Source of the DNA: an uncultured Bacilli bacterium
Lineage (GTDB): Bacteria; Bacillota_I; Bacilli_A; RF39; UBA660
Reading direction: 5' to 3'
DNA: 14,064 nt
Assembly (NCBI GenBank): GCA_934140355.1
Contig: CAKPBH010000034.1
Location: forward strand, 1-14,064
Part shown: piece by piece, positions 7,709 through 13,489 of the stretch
Position numbering within the stretch: position 1 is the stretch's first letter
How the letters are laid out: each line of letters opens with the position of its first letter
The notes under the pieces: model-generated
What the model saw: only the letters and a program-made list of their open reading frames with translations
What the model was told of the DNA's origin: nothing
Database searches by the model: none
Made by a program: the position numbers and the translations under genes

Positions 7709-8852
7709 TTGAATCATTCCTTTCATCATACATAGAATCAATCAAATTAAACAAATCATCAGTTAATTCTAAATCTTTTGCTTTTTTGGTTTCATGAGTT
7801 GACGAAACATCCTCATCTCCCATGCTTTTCTTTAATGTCGACAATAGATTAATACTACTTTTTACTGGTGGAATTTCTTTCTTAGGATGTGGGCTATCTT
7901 CCTCATGGTTTACTATTTTTACTGAATTTGAATTGGAAGGTTGATAATTATTTTTCTCATATTCCACACCATAATCATAATAATTCTCCGTTGCTTCATC
8001 TAGTGTAATGTTACTATAATCTATTTTTTCGTCACGCGAAGGATAAGATGTTGTTATTTCCTTCTCAATACAACTATTTGCTTCTTTTCTCCTAGTATCA
8101 TAGTCTATATCTTCTTGCTGAATTTTATCCTTATGACATTCTTTTGCTTCCTTTAAGTATTCACAGTTTTCACACATCAAATTTTCTTTTATTTCCTCAG
8201 TAAGACTTCCATATGCTTTTTTCCTAACAGAATCAAAATCTACATTCTTAGAATGTCGCTGGTTTTCAAAGTTTTGTCCAGTACTATTTTCTACTTCTCC
8301 TGAAGTATAATTTTGATTTAATACTCCATAAATTGGAGATATAATTGGGGTTGCTTTAAATTTCTTTTCTTCTGGCTTTTTGGATTCTTTTTTATCTTTA
8401 TATAAACTAGAAACTTTCAAATCTGTTTTTTTCTGAATTTCTTTTTTATTTGATTCTATTTTAGATTTTAATGGAACATTATTTCTTTCTTTATGAAGAG
8501 ATTGGCGACTTCTTGTTTCAATAAAATCATTGTCGCTAATATCAATTGGAAACTTAAATGAAGATTTTTCTTCCGATTGTTTGTTTAACGGTGCCTGTGG
8601 CTCTTTTCCTTTTTCTTCTACCTTTAATTCTTTTATCTGCTCTTCTACTTCAATTTCTGAAAGTGAAGACATATCTTTACTGCTCTTTTGATTTTCTTGC
8701 TTTTCCCGCTCAATTTTTTCACGCATAAAAGTAGGTAGCTTATTTTCTTCCTCGTCTTTTTTTATTTCCTTTATTTCAATTGTTTCATTTTCCTCTTCTT
8801 CTTCGAATTCTTCATCAGTAAACAAATTCTTGAACTTATCCATTAATCCCAT
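7701..8852 (-). CDS. Long charged hypothetical protein with SepF-like N-terminus
   Basis: I do not recognise the family. The 383 residues are mostly Glu/Lys/Ser-rich and probably disordered. The first 11 residues (MGLMDKFKNLF) form a short amphipathic basic helix very like the membrane-targeting start of SepF, but no SepF core domain follows. Residues 166-181 hold an ordered patch, KATPIISPIYGVLNQN. Four cysteines (227, 230, 239, 261) include CENC. Residues 205-222 and 249-266 look like an internal duplication (VDFDSVRKKA versus IDYDTRRKEA). The acidic C-terminus contains a likely helix, LTDDLFNLIDSMYDE. I start at the ATG at 8852, 6 bp after AGAGGTG, instead of a GTG three codons earlier. 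It is the second gene of the operon, and a membrane-associated scaffold is the best guess from context. Confidence 0.75.
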   Translation of the reverse strand: MGLMDKFKNLFTDEEFEEEEENETIEIKEIKKDEEENKLPTFMREKIEREKQENQKSSKDMSSLSEIEVEEQIKELKVEEKGKEPQAPLNKQSEEKSSFKFPIDISDNDFIETRSRQSLHKERNNVPLKSKIESNKKEIQKKTDLKVSSLYKDKKESKKPEEKKFKATPIISPIYGVLNQNYTSGEVENSTGQNFENQRHSKNVDFDSVRKKAYGSLTEEIKENLMCENCEYLKEAKECHKDKIQQEDIDYDTRRKEANSCIEKEITTSYPSRDEKIDYSNITLDEATENYYDYGVEYEKNNYQPSNSNSVKIVNHEEDSPHPKKEIPPVKSSINLLSTLKKSMGDEDVSSTHETKKAKDLELTDDLFNLIDSMYDERNDSND

Positions 8853-8870
8853 TTCTAGCACCTCTCTTTG

Positions 8871-9509
8871 TTATTCATCTGGCAAATTTTCTTTTTTCTT
8901 TTGTTCTTCCTTTTGAACATACTCCTCTAGATATTGTGAAAAACTACTGCTAGATCCTGCTGGTTTTTTCACTTCATAAGTAATCTCGGAGAACTCTCCT
9001 AAATTTCCCTCTAACACTTTTTCCACTACATTATTATTATAGGTAATACTATTTAAAATAATAGACGATAAAGTTATCATTTTATTTAGCTTTTCTTTTG
9101 ATGTACAAAATTCTATCTTTGAGTAATTATAAACAATATTAACAAGATAGTCAGCTTCATTTTTTGTGATTTCTATATACCCAACATTATCTCCATTTTT
9201 TATTTGTTCATAATAAATATCATTTGTATTTTTTTTGTATTTTAACTCTTTTTTATAATAATAACTAATGATATCTACATATAAATAAATAGAGGTTTCA
9301 TCACTTAGAAATACTTGATTATAATCATAGTCATGAATTTTTTTCACTCCTCTTGGAATATAATATTTGTATCCTAAAGAAACACTGTTGGTTATATTTT
9401 TTGTAGTGAAACTATTATTTATTAAGTTGATATATTGGTTAGTTTCGTCAATTCTAGTACATCCAGAAAGAAAGAAAGCGAAACAAATTAACAAAATTTT
9501 CTTACGCAT
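8871..9509 (-). CDS. Putative lipoprotein of unknown function
   Basis: This 212-residue protein has a lipoprotein signal peptide: MRKK, a hydrophobic stretch, then LSGC with Cys17 as the lipidation site. The mature part is Tyr/Asn/Lys-rich with alternating strand-like segments (VFLSDETSIYLYVDIISYYYKKE, then residues NVGYIEITKNEADYLVNIVY) and ends in a Ser-rich linker and a charged helix (SQYLEEYVQKEEQKKKE). It should face the outside of the cytoplasmic membrane. I do not recognise a domain. It is the first gene of the operon, preceded by AGGGGTGTAGGG and an extended -10 promoter, and 18 bp separate its stop from the next gene's ATG at 8852. Together with one membrane protein, YtxH and a protein with a membrane-targeting N-terminus, it suggests an envelope-associated unit. 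Confidence 0.75.
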   Translation of the reverse strand: MRKKILLICFAFFLSGCTRIDETNQYINLINNSFTTKNITNSVSLGYKYYIPRGVKKIHDYDYNQVFLSDETSIYLYVDIISYYYKKELKYKKNTNDIYYEQIKNGDNVGYIEITKNEADYLVNIVYNYSKIEFCTSKEKLNKMITLSSIILNSITYNNNVVEKVLEGNLGEFSEITYEVKKPAGSSSSFSQYLEEYVQKEEQKKKENLPDE

Positions 9510-9531
9510 CCCTACACCCCTACTCTTTTAT

Positions 9532-9559
9532 ATTATATCAAAAAAAGATATAAAATCAA
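9532..9559 (-). promoter_or_regulatory. Promoter of the lipoprotein-ytxH operon
   Basis: Leftward, TTGATT (9554-9559), 16 bp spacer, and TGATATAAT (9532-9540; perfect TATAAT with TGn). The start would be near 9525, about 15 bp before the lipoprotein ATG. The same TGATATAAT element drives tkt. Confidence 0.65.
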
Positions 9560-9590
9560 ACAGTTTGTTAAACTTTTTTCTAATTTTTTA

Positions 9591-9596
9591 TATAAT
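9591..9596 (+). promoter_or_regulatory. Possible -10 element of the Tyr/Pro-rich small gene
   Basis: TATAAT at 9591-9596 lies 22 bp before the GTG start; the -35 region (TTAAAC near 9568) is poor. In such AT-rich DNA the match may be chance. If the gene is a spore coat gene a sigma-E or sigma-K promoter would be expected, and I see no good match to either. Confidence 0.3.
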
Positions 9597-9617
9597 ATTT
9601 TGAAAGGAGTGATTTTT

Positions 9618-9809
9618 GTGTATCAAAATTACTATACAAGAAATTACAGACCTGTAAATTATGGAAATCGGTTTGCTGGTGGATTTGCTGTCCCTTTTGT
9701 TTTAGGCGGTATAACTGGCGGATTGTTAGCCCCCGCGTTCTACCCTAGGCCTATGTATTCTCCATATCCTCCGATGATGCCTAATCCTTACCCTGTTTAC
9801 TATAGGTAA
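9618..9809 (+). CDS. Tyr/Pro-rich small protein, possible spore coat component
   Basis: The 63-residue product opens with a Tyr/Asn/Arg-rich stretch (MYQNYYTRNYRPVNYGNRF), has a Gly/Ala-rich hydrophobic middle (GGFAVPFVLGGITGGLLAPAF), and closes with Pro/Tyr repeats (YSPYPPMMPNPYPVYYR). Low-complexity Tyr/Pro/Gly composition of this sort is typical of small coat and crust proteins of spores, so a coat role is plausible but inferred; I know no named family for it. The GTG at 9618 is chosen because AAAGGAGTGA lies 5-9 bp upstream; an in-frame TTG at 9600 would put this site inside the gene. It diverges from the lipoprotein operon, and its last 10 bp overlap the 3' end of the convergent pseudopilin gene. 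Confidence 0.7.
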   Translation: MYQNYYTRNYRPVNYGNRFAGGFAVPFVLGGITGGLLAPAFYPRPMYSPYPPMMPNPYPVYYR

Positions 9810-10174
9810 CAGTTATCCTCTATATCAATTACGACTACTCCATTTTCCTTTTTAGCTTTTATGATGAGACATTCTCCTAAATCTTTTCCATCTAAAGGAC
9901 TTTTCAAATTTTTGAAATATCCTTTTTCTTTTAGGACTGACGCTACAAAAGTATTTTTTTCAGAAAAAGAAAAATCACAGCTAACGGTTTTGGCTTGACA
10001 TTCTTCAATATATGAGTAACTTGCTGAAATAATATTATTTTTCATTATTTGATATGCATTATTTTTTTCAAGACTCATGGAAGATGATATCTTTGAGAAA
10101 GACAAGGCCATAATAGTTGATACAAGGACTAGTACAACCAGTGTCTCTATTAACGTAAATCCTTTATTATTCAC
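9800..10174 (-). CDS. Prepilin-type pseudopilin
   Basis: The N-terminus NNKGFTLIETLVVLVLVSTI is a class III (type IV pilin) signal: PilD-like peptidase would cut after Gly5, methylate Phe6, and Glu at +5 of the mature protein is present. The hydrophobic helix extends to about residue 26. The globular part, to residue 124, contains four cysteines (ECQAKTVSC, GEC, DNC) that could form two disulfides. It resembles the minor pseudopilins of competence (ComG) or type II/IV systems, but it stands alone, not in a comG cluster. The start is GTG, 3 bp after the rpoZ stop, with AAGGAA overlapping the end of rpoZ, so it is read from the rpoZ transcript. The 3' end overlaps a convergent gene by 10 bp. 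Confidence 0.85.
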   Translation of the reverse strand: MNNKGFTLIETLVVLVLVSTIMALSFSKISSSMSLEKNNAYQIMKNNIISASYSYIEECQAKTVSCDFSFSEKNTFVASVLKEKGYFKNLKSPLDGKDLGECLIIKAKKENGVVVIDIEDNCYL

Positions 10175-10177
10175 ATC

Positions 10178-10378
10178 TTATTTCCTTGTTATATGAATCA
10201 TGTTTGCATATACTTCTTCAAGGGCTCTACCGATTGTTTTTGAAGATTTATAATTTGCATCTGGCATTTGATAATAATTCGTTTTCATCATTTCTTTACT
10301 TCTATTTGCAGCAATATATACTAGGGCATATTTAGAATCCACAATATTCAAAATCTTATCAATAGACGGATAAATCAT
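10178..10378 (-). CDS. rpoZ: RNA polymerase omega subunit
   Basis: Omega is the small subunit that stabilises the beta' subunit and promotes assembly of RNA polymerase. The 66-residue protein has the Gram-positive signature: MIYPSIDKIL, then DSKYALVYIAANRSKEMM, and YKSSKTIGRALEEVYAN, matching the two conserved helices, where the Ala-Ala-Arg/Asn-Arg turn and the GRALEE helix pack on beta'. Length is normal for Bacilli. AGAGGAGTG lies 8 bp before the ATG. In Bacillus rpoZ follows gmk next to priA and def; here it heads its own transcript and leads straight into a pseudopilin gene, so the usual neighbourhood is broken. Confidence 0.88.
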   Translation of the reverse strand: MIYPSIDKILNIVDSKYALVYIAANRSKEMMKTNYYQMPDANYKSSKTIGRALEEVYANMIHITRK

Positions 10379-10409
10379 ACTTTCACACTCCTCTACACTT
10401 TATAATCTA

Positions 10410-10438
10410 AATATAATACATAATAAAGAAAAAGACAA
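10410..10438 (-). promoter_or_regulatory. Promoter of rpoZ-pseudopilin
   Basis: Leftward, TTGTCT (10433-10438), 17 bp spacer, TATATT (10410-10415). Four and five of six bases match the vegetative consensus, and the spacing is ideal. The start would be near 10403, 25 bp before the ATG. Confidence 0.5.
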
Positions 10439-10625
10439 TATGTTTTACAAAAATATTTACATCTTTTTTCGACAGTTTCTTTCTTTTTTACTAATTTTTA
10501 TCTACAATCTTTCTTATTAGTTGTTACTATTCATAGCTAAGGTTAACAGATAAATTCTTTATTTTAAAAACATTATTGAAACTATAATTGCAAAAATATA
10601 TGAAATAATCAATCCTCTATACCCT

Positions 10626-10652
10626 GATTTGATGAATTTATAAATTCAAATC
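10626..10652. repeat. Bulged palindrome
   Basis: GATTT at 10626 pairs with AAATC at 10648-10652, and the core GAATTTATAAATTC is a perfect 14-bp palindrome, with a 3-base bulge between them. It lies about 190 bp upstream of rpoZ's promoter. It may be an operator or part of the wrecked sequence. Confidence 0.35.
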
Positions 10653-11022
10653 GTGATAAACAAAGTTAAAATGGAGGTGAATAGTAACTAGTAGTTAGAT
10701 AGATTTTTATAAATTTTTAAAATTTTTGCATTTTCAACTAAAGTTTTGCTTAAATAAAAAAAGACACAATAATGTAATAAGATTAAAGTGAAAAAGATGA
10801 GAATGAAAATTTAGGAAAGGGATTTATATTGGCGATTTTCTATTCATTTTCTGCAAGTTAGGAATTTTAAAAATTAATTGATATCAATCTCATGATTTTA
10901 GATATAAGTAGTTATCTAAAAAAAGTTTAAAATAAAAATATTCATTCTTATTAACTCACTATTCAGTAGTAAAATTAGTAATAAATTAGCAAATCAAAAG
11001 TGCTAAAATATCGACTTAAATA

Positions 11023-11115
11023 TTAAATATCTGGCATAATATCTAGCATATAATTTGGGTTATTTTTTAAAGCTTGTTTTAATAAAAGGATATTTTGTGC
11101 AAATCTTGGAATAAA
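11023..11115 (-). pseudogene. C-terminal remnant of an unknown protein
   Basis: Thirty codons after an in-frame TAA read FIPRFAQN, then LLLKQALKNNPNYMLD and IMPDI before a stop. The amphipathic Leu spacing and Pro-Asn-Tyr turn look like real protein sequence. No start or ribosome binding site is present. It lies downstream of the Panacea gene on the same strand and may be what remains of a neighbour. I do not recognise the family. Confidence 0.3.
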
Positions 11116-11155
11116 TTATTTTCTATGACAACAAATGTTATTTTTAATTATAGTA

Positions 11156-11366
11156 GAATAAAGGTTACAGTTCAGTCAGATAAAATAAGGAATAAATGTT
11201 ATTTCCGTAAAAAAATAGTTCAAAAAGTAGCAAAAAAATAGAAAGATAGTCAAAAAATTTATATTTTCAATTAATGGATATATTTCTAAAACATCAAATT
11301 TACTTTTTTGCTGATAAGGGTTTATCTGCAAAATTCATTTCCTTGACTGAACTGTAACGAATAAAG
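11156..11366. mobile_element. MITE: 195-bp element with 15-bp TIRs and 8-bp target duplication
   Basis: Perfect 15-bp terminal inverted repeats, GTTACAGTTCAGTCA at 11164-11178 and its complement at 11344-11358, bound a 195-bp element. Directly outside both ends stands the same octamer, GAATAAAG (11156-11163 and 11359-11366), a target-site duplication. The interior is AT-rich and has no transposase, so it must be moved in trans. An 8-bp duplication is made by several families (ISL3, IS6, IS66, IS256 among others); the terminal sequence does not let me assign one. Intact ends and duplication point to a fairly recent insertion. Confidence 0.88.
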
Positions 11367-11367
11367 T

Positions 11368-11490
11368 ATGGAAGTGCAGAATTTTATGAAGAGTTTATTA
11401 AAATTACAAACTATAATTAAAGTTGGCAAGAAAAAAATATCTGATGGTAAACATATGTTATTAATTTTAAAAACAAGAAAAATTCATTAA
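11368..11490 (+). CDS. Doubtful 40-codon frame beside the MITE
   Basis: ATG at 11368 opens 40 codons with a basic, Leu/Ile/Lys-rich product (FMKSLLKLQTIIKVGKKK, then DGKHMLLILKTRK). It begins 1 bp after the right target duplication. No Shine-Dalgarno sequence precedes it, and an AT-rich sequence gives such frames often. It may be a remnant or a chance frame. Confidence 0.15.
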   Translation: MEVQNFMKSLLKLQTIIKVGKKKISDGKHMLLILKTRKIH

Positions 11491-11605
11491 TAGACCTTCT
11501 TTTTTGTTAATAAAATTTAAATACTAAATACTATAAAGCGACAACACTTTATTTGGTAAAGAAACCATTTTTTTATTATTATGATTTAGTGACTAATATT
11601 CCTGG

Positions 11606-12139
11606 TTATTGTCTAATATCCCTTGATTTTTTATAGTGTTTAAAGTTATATATTTTTGCTTTTTTTGATTCTTTTTTTAAAAAAGTTGGTTTTTCATTTT
11701 TACTTTCTAACTCTAAAAACTGCTCTATATTATCAGATGAAAACAAGATATATTTTCCTGATTGATTTGCTTCCTTCCATGCTTTATGTTGTAATATTTT
11801 TTTTTGCAAAAACATTGAAGAATGAATACCAAACTCAGAAATTACTTCGTCAATAATCTCTTTATCTTCCTCATCGATATTATAAAAATTCCTTTTAAAA
11901 GTTCCATAAGATGGTATCATAGAAAAGTTGTATGAAAGATATTTTGAATTAATTTTTGAAATGATTACCCCTGTGTCGGTTGCTATAATATTTTCTTCAA
12001 AACAAGGTACATTTTTCTTGTATAAAAATTTAAATTGGAGAAAATACAAAATTTCTTGAAGTTTTAAATTACTGATGAAATATCCATTTCCATTACAATA
12101 TCCAATTATATAACAAGTAATTAAATTAACGTCATACAT
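11606..12139 (-). CDS. Panacea/SocA-like (DUF4065) domain protein
   Basis: Residues 22-75 (ISNLKLQEILYFLQFKFLYKK, FEENIIATDTGVIISKI, SMIP) and 100-142 (ISEFGIHSSMFLQKKILQHKAWKEA, then SSDNIEQFL) follow the pattern of the Panacea domain: LQKLLYF at the start, E..A...GPV in the middle, then a C-terminal T/H-x-x-x-PW-x-x-A block, here QHKAWKEA. The canonical GPVV is changed to TGVII. Panacea proteins serve as antitoxins, and SocA is a proteolytic adaptor that brings its toxin to ClpXP. At 177 residues it is normal length, with a basic tail (KKESKKAKIYNFKHYKKSRD). AGGGAGATGA lies 6 bp before the ATG. No intact partner gene is found on either side, so it is an orphan here or the toxin was lost. 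Confidence 0.72.
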   Translation of the reverse strand: MYDVNLITCYIIGYCNGNGYFISNLKLQEILYFLQFKFLYKKNVPCFEENIIATDTGVIISKINSKYLSYNFSMIPSYGTFKRNFYNIDEEDKEIIDEVISEFGIHSSMFLQKKILQHKAWKEANQSGKYILFSSDNIEQFLELESKNEKPTFLKKESKKAKIYNFKHYKKSRDIRQ

Positions 12140-12164
12140 AATTTCATCTCCCTAATTGATTAAT

Positions 12165-12193
12165 ATCATACATTAAACTGTTGGAAAATTCAA
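12165..12193 (-). promoter_or_regulatory. Promoter of the Panacea gene
   Basis: Leftward, TTGAAT (12188-12193), 17 bp spacer, TATGAT (12165-12170). The start would be near 12158, 19 bp before the ATG. Confidence 0.5.
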
Positions 12194-12587
12194 TATTTAT
12201 ATGTTACGCTACGTGATAGAAACACGAAATTATTTTAATATTATGAAATTTAAAATAATTTCTTTACATAATATAGCAGAATTTCTTTACATTATCACAA
12301 ACGGCATATATCTTTTTATAGTAAAGAAATAAAGTTTTTATTCAGTCATCTTATCCTGATCCTGAAACCTTTTAAACTTCGGAAATATTAGAAAACAGCA
12401 TATGAATTAATTAGATACTTATTATTTTTTTAGTTATAGTAAATATCCACCAACATAGGCGATGGTTTTTCTAAAATGCCTATAAGGCTTATTGTTCTGG
12501 CTACGCTAAAAGCACGAATTGTGATATGCATTTCGCAAAACTACTTTTTGCACCTATAAATGAGTCAATTTTATTTAACGTTAATTG
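12194..12587. other. Intergenic stretch with short repeats
   Basis: No gene is supported. A 13-bp direct repeat, AATTTCTTTACAT, stands at 12257-12269 and 12280-12292 (23-bp period), and a 10-bp inverted partial copy (GTAAAGAAAT) at 12321-12330. ATAGGC/GCCTAT (12455-12460, 12478-12483) and GCCTATAAGGC (12478-12488) form small dyads. The right end follows the broken transposase frame and may be eroded insertion-sequence DNA. Confidence 0.5.
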
Positions 12588-12767
12588 TTAATGATAATCT
12601 ATCATCACTGATTTTGTATATCTATCACATTTAGGACATTTAATTTTAGAAACAGTACCTTGGAATGATATAATCTTTATTTTCTCATTATTTTCTACTT
12701 TTTCTTCAATTGATAATACCTTTACATTAGTACCTTTTAACTCTATTAATTCTTTAACTTCTTTCAT
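12588..12767 (-). pseudogene. N-terminal stump of an ISL3-type transposase
   Basis: The 59 residues begin KEVKELIELKGTNVKVLS and end in a zinc-ribbon motif, KCPKCDRYTKSVMIDYH, before a stop. This is the layout of the N-terminus of ISL3-family transposases (a zf-ISL3-type domain with CPxC and a His-Asp-Tyr-like close); full proteins have around 400 residues, so the DDE catalytic region is missing. I place the start at the ATG at 12767, 10 bp after AAAGGAG. The frame stays open for about 28 codons beyond the stop without recognisable similarity. I do not see terminal inverted repeats around it. Confidence 0.6.
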
Positions 12768-12862
12768 TATCACATTACTCCTTTGCAAGAATAATTAAAA
12801 ATCAGCATACAAAAACAGACTAAAAATACTACATATTTTTCAAAAAATGTGATACTATAAAA

Positions 12863-12921
12863 ATACATATGAAACTAATTTAATTATTCTGCAATTTAAT
12901 TATATAATAGTTCATATGTAT
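12863..12921. repeat. Imperfect inverted repeat upstream of the transposase stump
   Basis: ATACATATGAAACTA (12863-12877) pairs with TAGTTCATATGTAT (12908-12921) with one bulged A. The 30-bp interior has ATTTAATTA twice. It precedes the hairpin at 12932-12961 by 10 bp. Confidence 0.5.
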
Positions 12922-12931
12922 ATTAAATATT

Positions 12932-12961
12932 AAAAGCAGATGCCATTTTGACATCTGTTTT
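12932..12961. terminator. Hairpin with T-tracts on both strands
   Basis: AAAA-G-CAGATG (12932-12942) pairs with CATCTGTTTT (12952-12961) around a 9-nt loop, with one bulged G. T-runs follow on the rightward strand (TTTTTACTTT) and on the leftward strand (TTTTAATATTT). It could end the leftward WXG100 transcript, as a second barrier after 13084-13108, or a short rightward RNA. Confidence 0.6.
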
Positions 12962-12962
12962 T

Positions 12963-13065
12963 ACTTTGAGCAAAAATTATTAATTCGGTGTTAATTTTTT
13001 TACAAAAGCTCTCACCAATTCGCAACGAAAATTGTTATCTTAACTTCAATCTACTCATGTAAAAT
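12963..13065. repeat. Second array of the 33-35 bp repeat family
   Basis: Bases 13007-13065 align without gaps to 6843-6901 at roughly 60 percent identity, with most differences being transitions. Bases 12963-12990 (leftward ACCGAATTAATAA...GCTCAAAGT) match the first unit of the other array. Unit spacing of about 32 and 35 bp is kept. Orientation is the same as at the first locus. It lies between the hairpin at 12932 and the WXG100-like genes. Confidence 0.5.
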
Positions 13066-13083
13066 AAAAAAGTGATATAATCC

Positions 13084-13108
13084 AAAATGAGGAAAATTTT
13101 TCTCATTT
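13084..13108 (-). terminator. Hairpin directly after the WXG100-like genes
   Basis: AAATGAG (13085-13091) pairs with CTCATTT (13102-13108); G-U and A-T pairs extend the stem inward. It sits 4 bp past the leftward stop codon. The 3' tail (TTTTGG) is short, so termination may be partial. Confidence 0.5.
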
Positions 13109-13111
13109 ATT

Positions 13112-13465
13112 TTATTCTGCATTTTTAATTTTTTGTCTTTCAGAAGAAAATGAAACATTATCTTGATCAGACTTACTATACTGTGATTTTAAAAGTTCTA
13201 ATTGAGAACTGAATTGGTTTAATCCATTTACATAACTCTCAATTTTTAAATCAATTTCATTTGATAATTGTTTTAAAGTATTAACAGAATTTGAACCCTT
13301 AATTCCTTTGTTGATATTTGATTGAGAAACAATCATATTAACTTCTTTTTTTATGTATTTTACATAATCATCAATGGCTAGTTTCATTTTGCTAATGCCA
13401 TCCAAATTTATTCCAACGACATCATTTCCACTTGATTTAGAAGTTTTTTTCTTCTTTGTTGCCAT
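13112..13465 (-). CDS. Small helical protein, WXG100-superfamily-like partner
   Basis: This 117-residue protein opens with a basic Lys/Ser tail (MATKKKKTSKSSGND), then two long amphipathic helices (about 22-50 and 60-90) joined by a turn, NKGIKGSNS, in the place where the WXG motif sits in Esx proteins. There is no signal peptide. No Trp is present, so it is a variant and not a canonical WXG100 protein. It follows a WxG-containing gene of the same size with AAGGAGATGA before its ATG, as partner genes of Esx-like heterodimers do. Export by a type VII (ESX/Yuk) system or pairing with a larger LXG-type toxin encoded elsewhere is inferred. I see no type VII machinery in the window. Confidence 0.6.
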   Translation of the reverse strand: MATKKKKTSKSSGNDVVGINLDGISKMKLAIDDYVKYIKKEVNMIVSQSNINKGIKGSNSVNTLKQLSNEIDLKIESYVNGLNQFSSQLELLKSQYSKSDQDNVSFSSERQKIKNAE

Positions 13466-13489
13466 AAAATCATCTCCTTATATATAATT

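Larger units (their letters stand above)
10440..11600. other. Gene-poor, decayed 1.2-kb stretch
   Basis: No intact gene can be supported here. It holds a bulged palindrome (10626-10652), a short leftward frame with a membrane-helix-like end (10559-10650, motif RGLIISYIFAIIVSIMF, no start codon), a 30-codon protein-like remnant (11023-11115), a 12-bp near-perfect tandem duplication (11027-11050), a complete MITE (11164-11358) and a doubtful 40-codon frame (11368-11490). The mixture of coding-like scraps and a mobile element suggests deleted accessory genes, not a long regulatory region. Confidence 0.6.

Noticed and set aside
7709..7741. Upstream start for the YtxG-like gene
   Set aside because: It would overlap the preceding gene by 41 bp, and the AAAGGA site sits correctly for the ATG at 7708.
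11113..11404. Single small gene split by the MITE (in-frame join after removing element and one target copy)
   Set aside because: The joined frame is only about 30 codons from ATG, has no ribosome binding site and no recognisable similarity; open frames of this size are expected occasionally in such DNA.
12200..12530. CACGAAAT/CACGAATT motifs as further copies of the 33-bp repeat
   Set aside because: Only the short core is shared; the rest of the unit and the spacing do not match.
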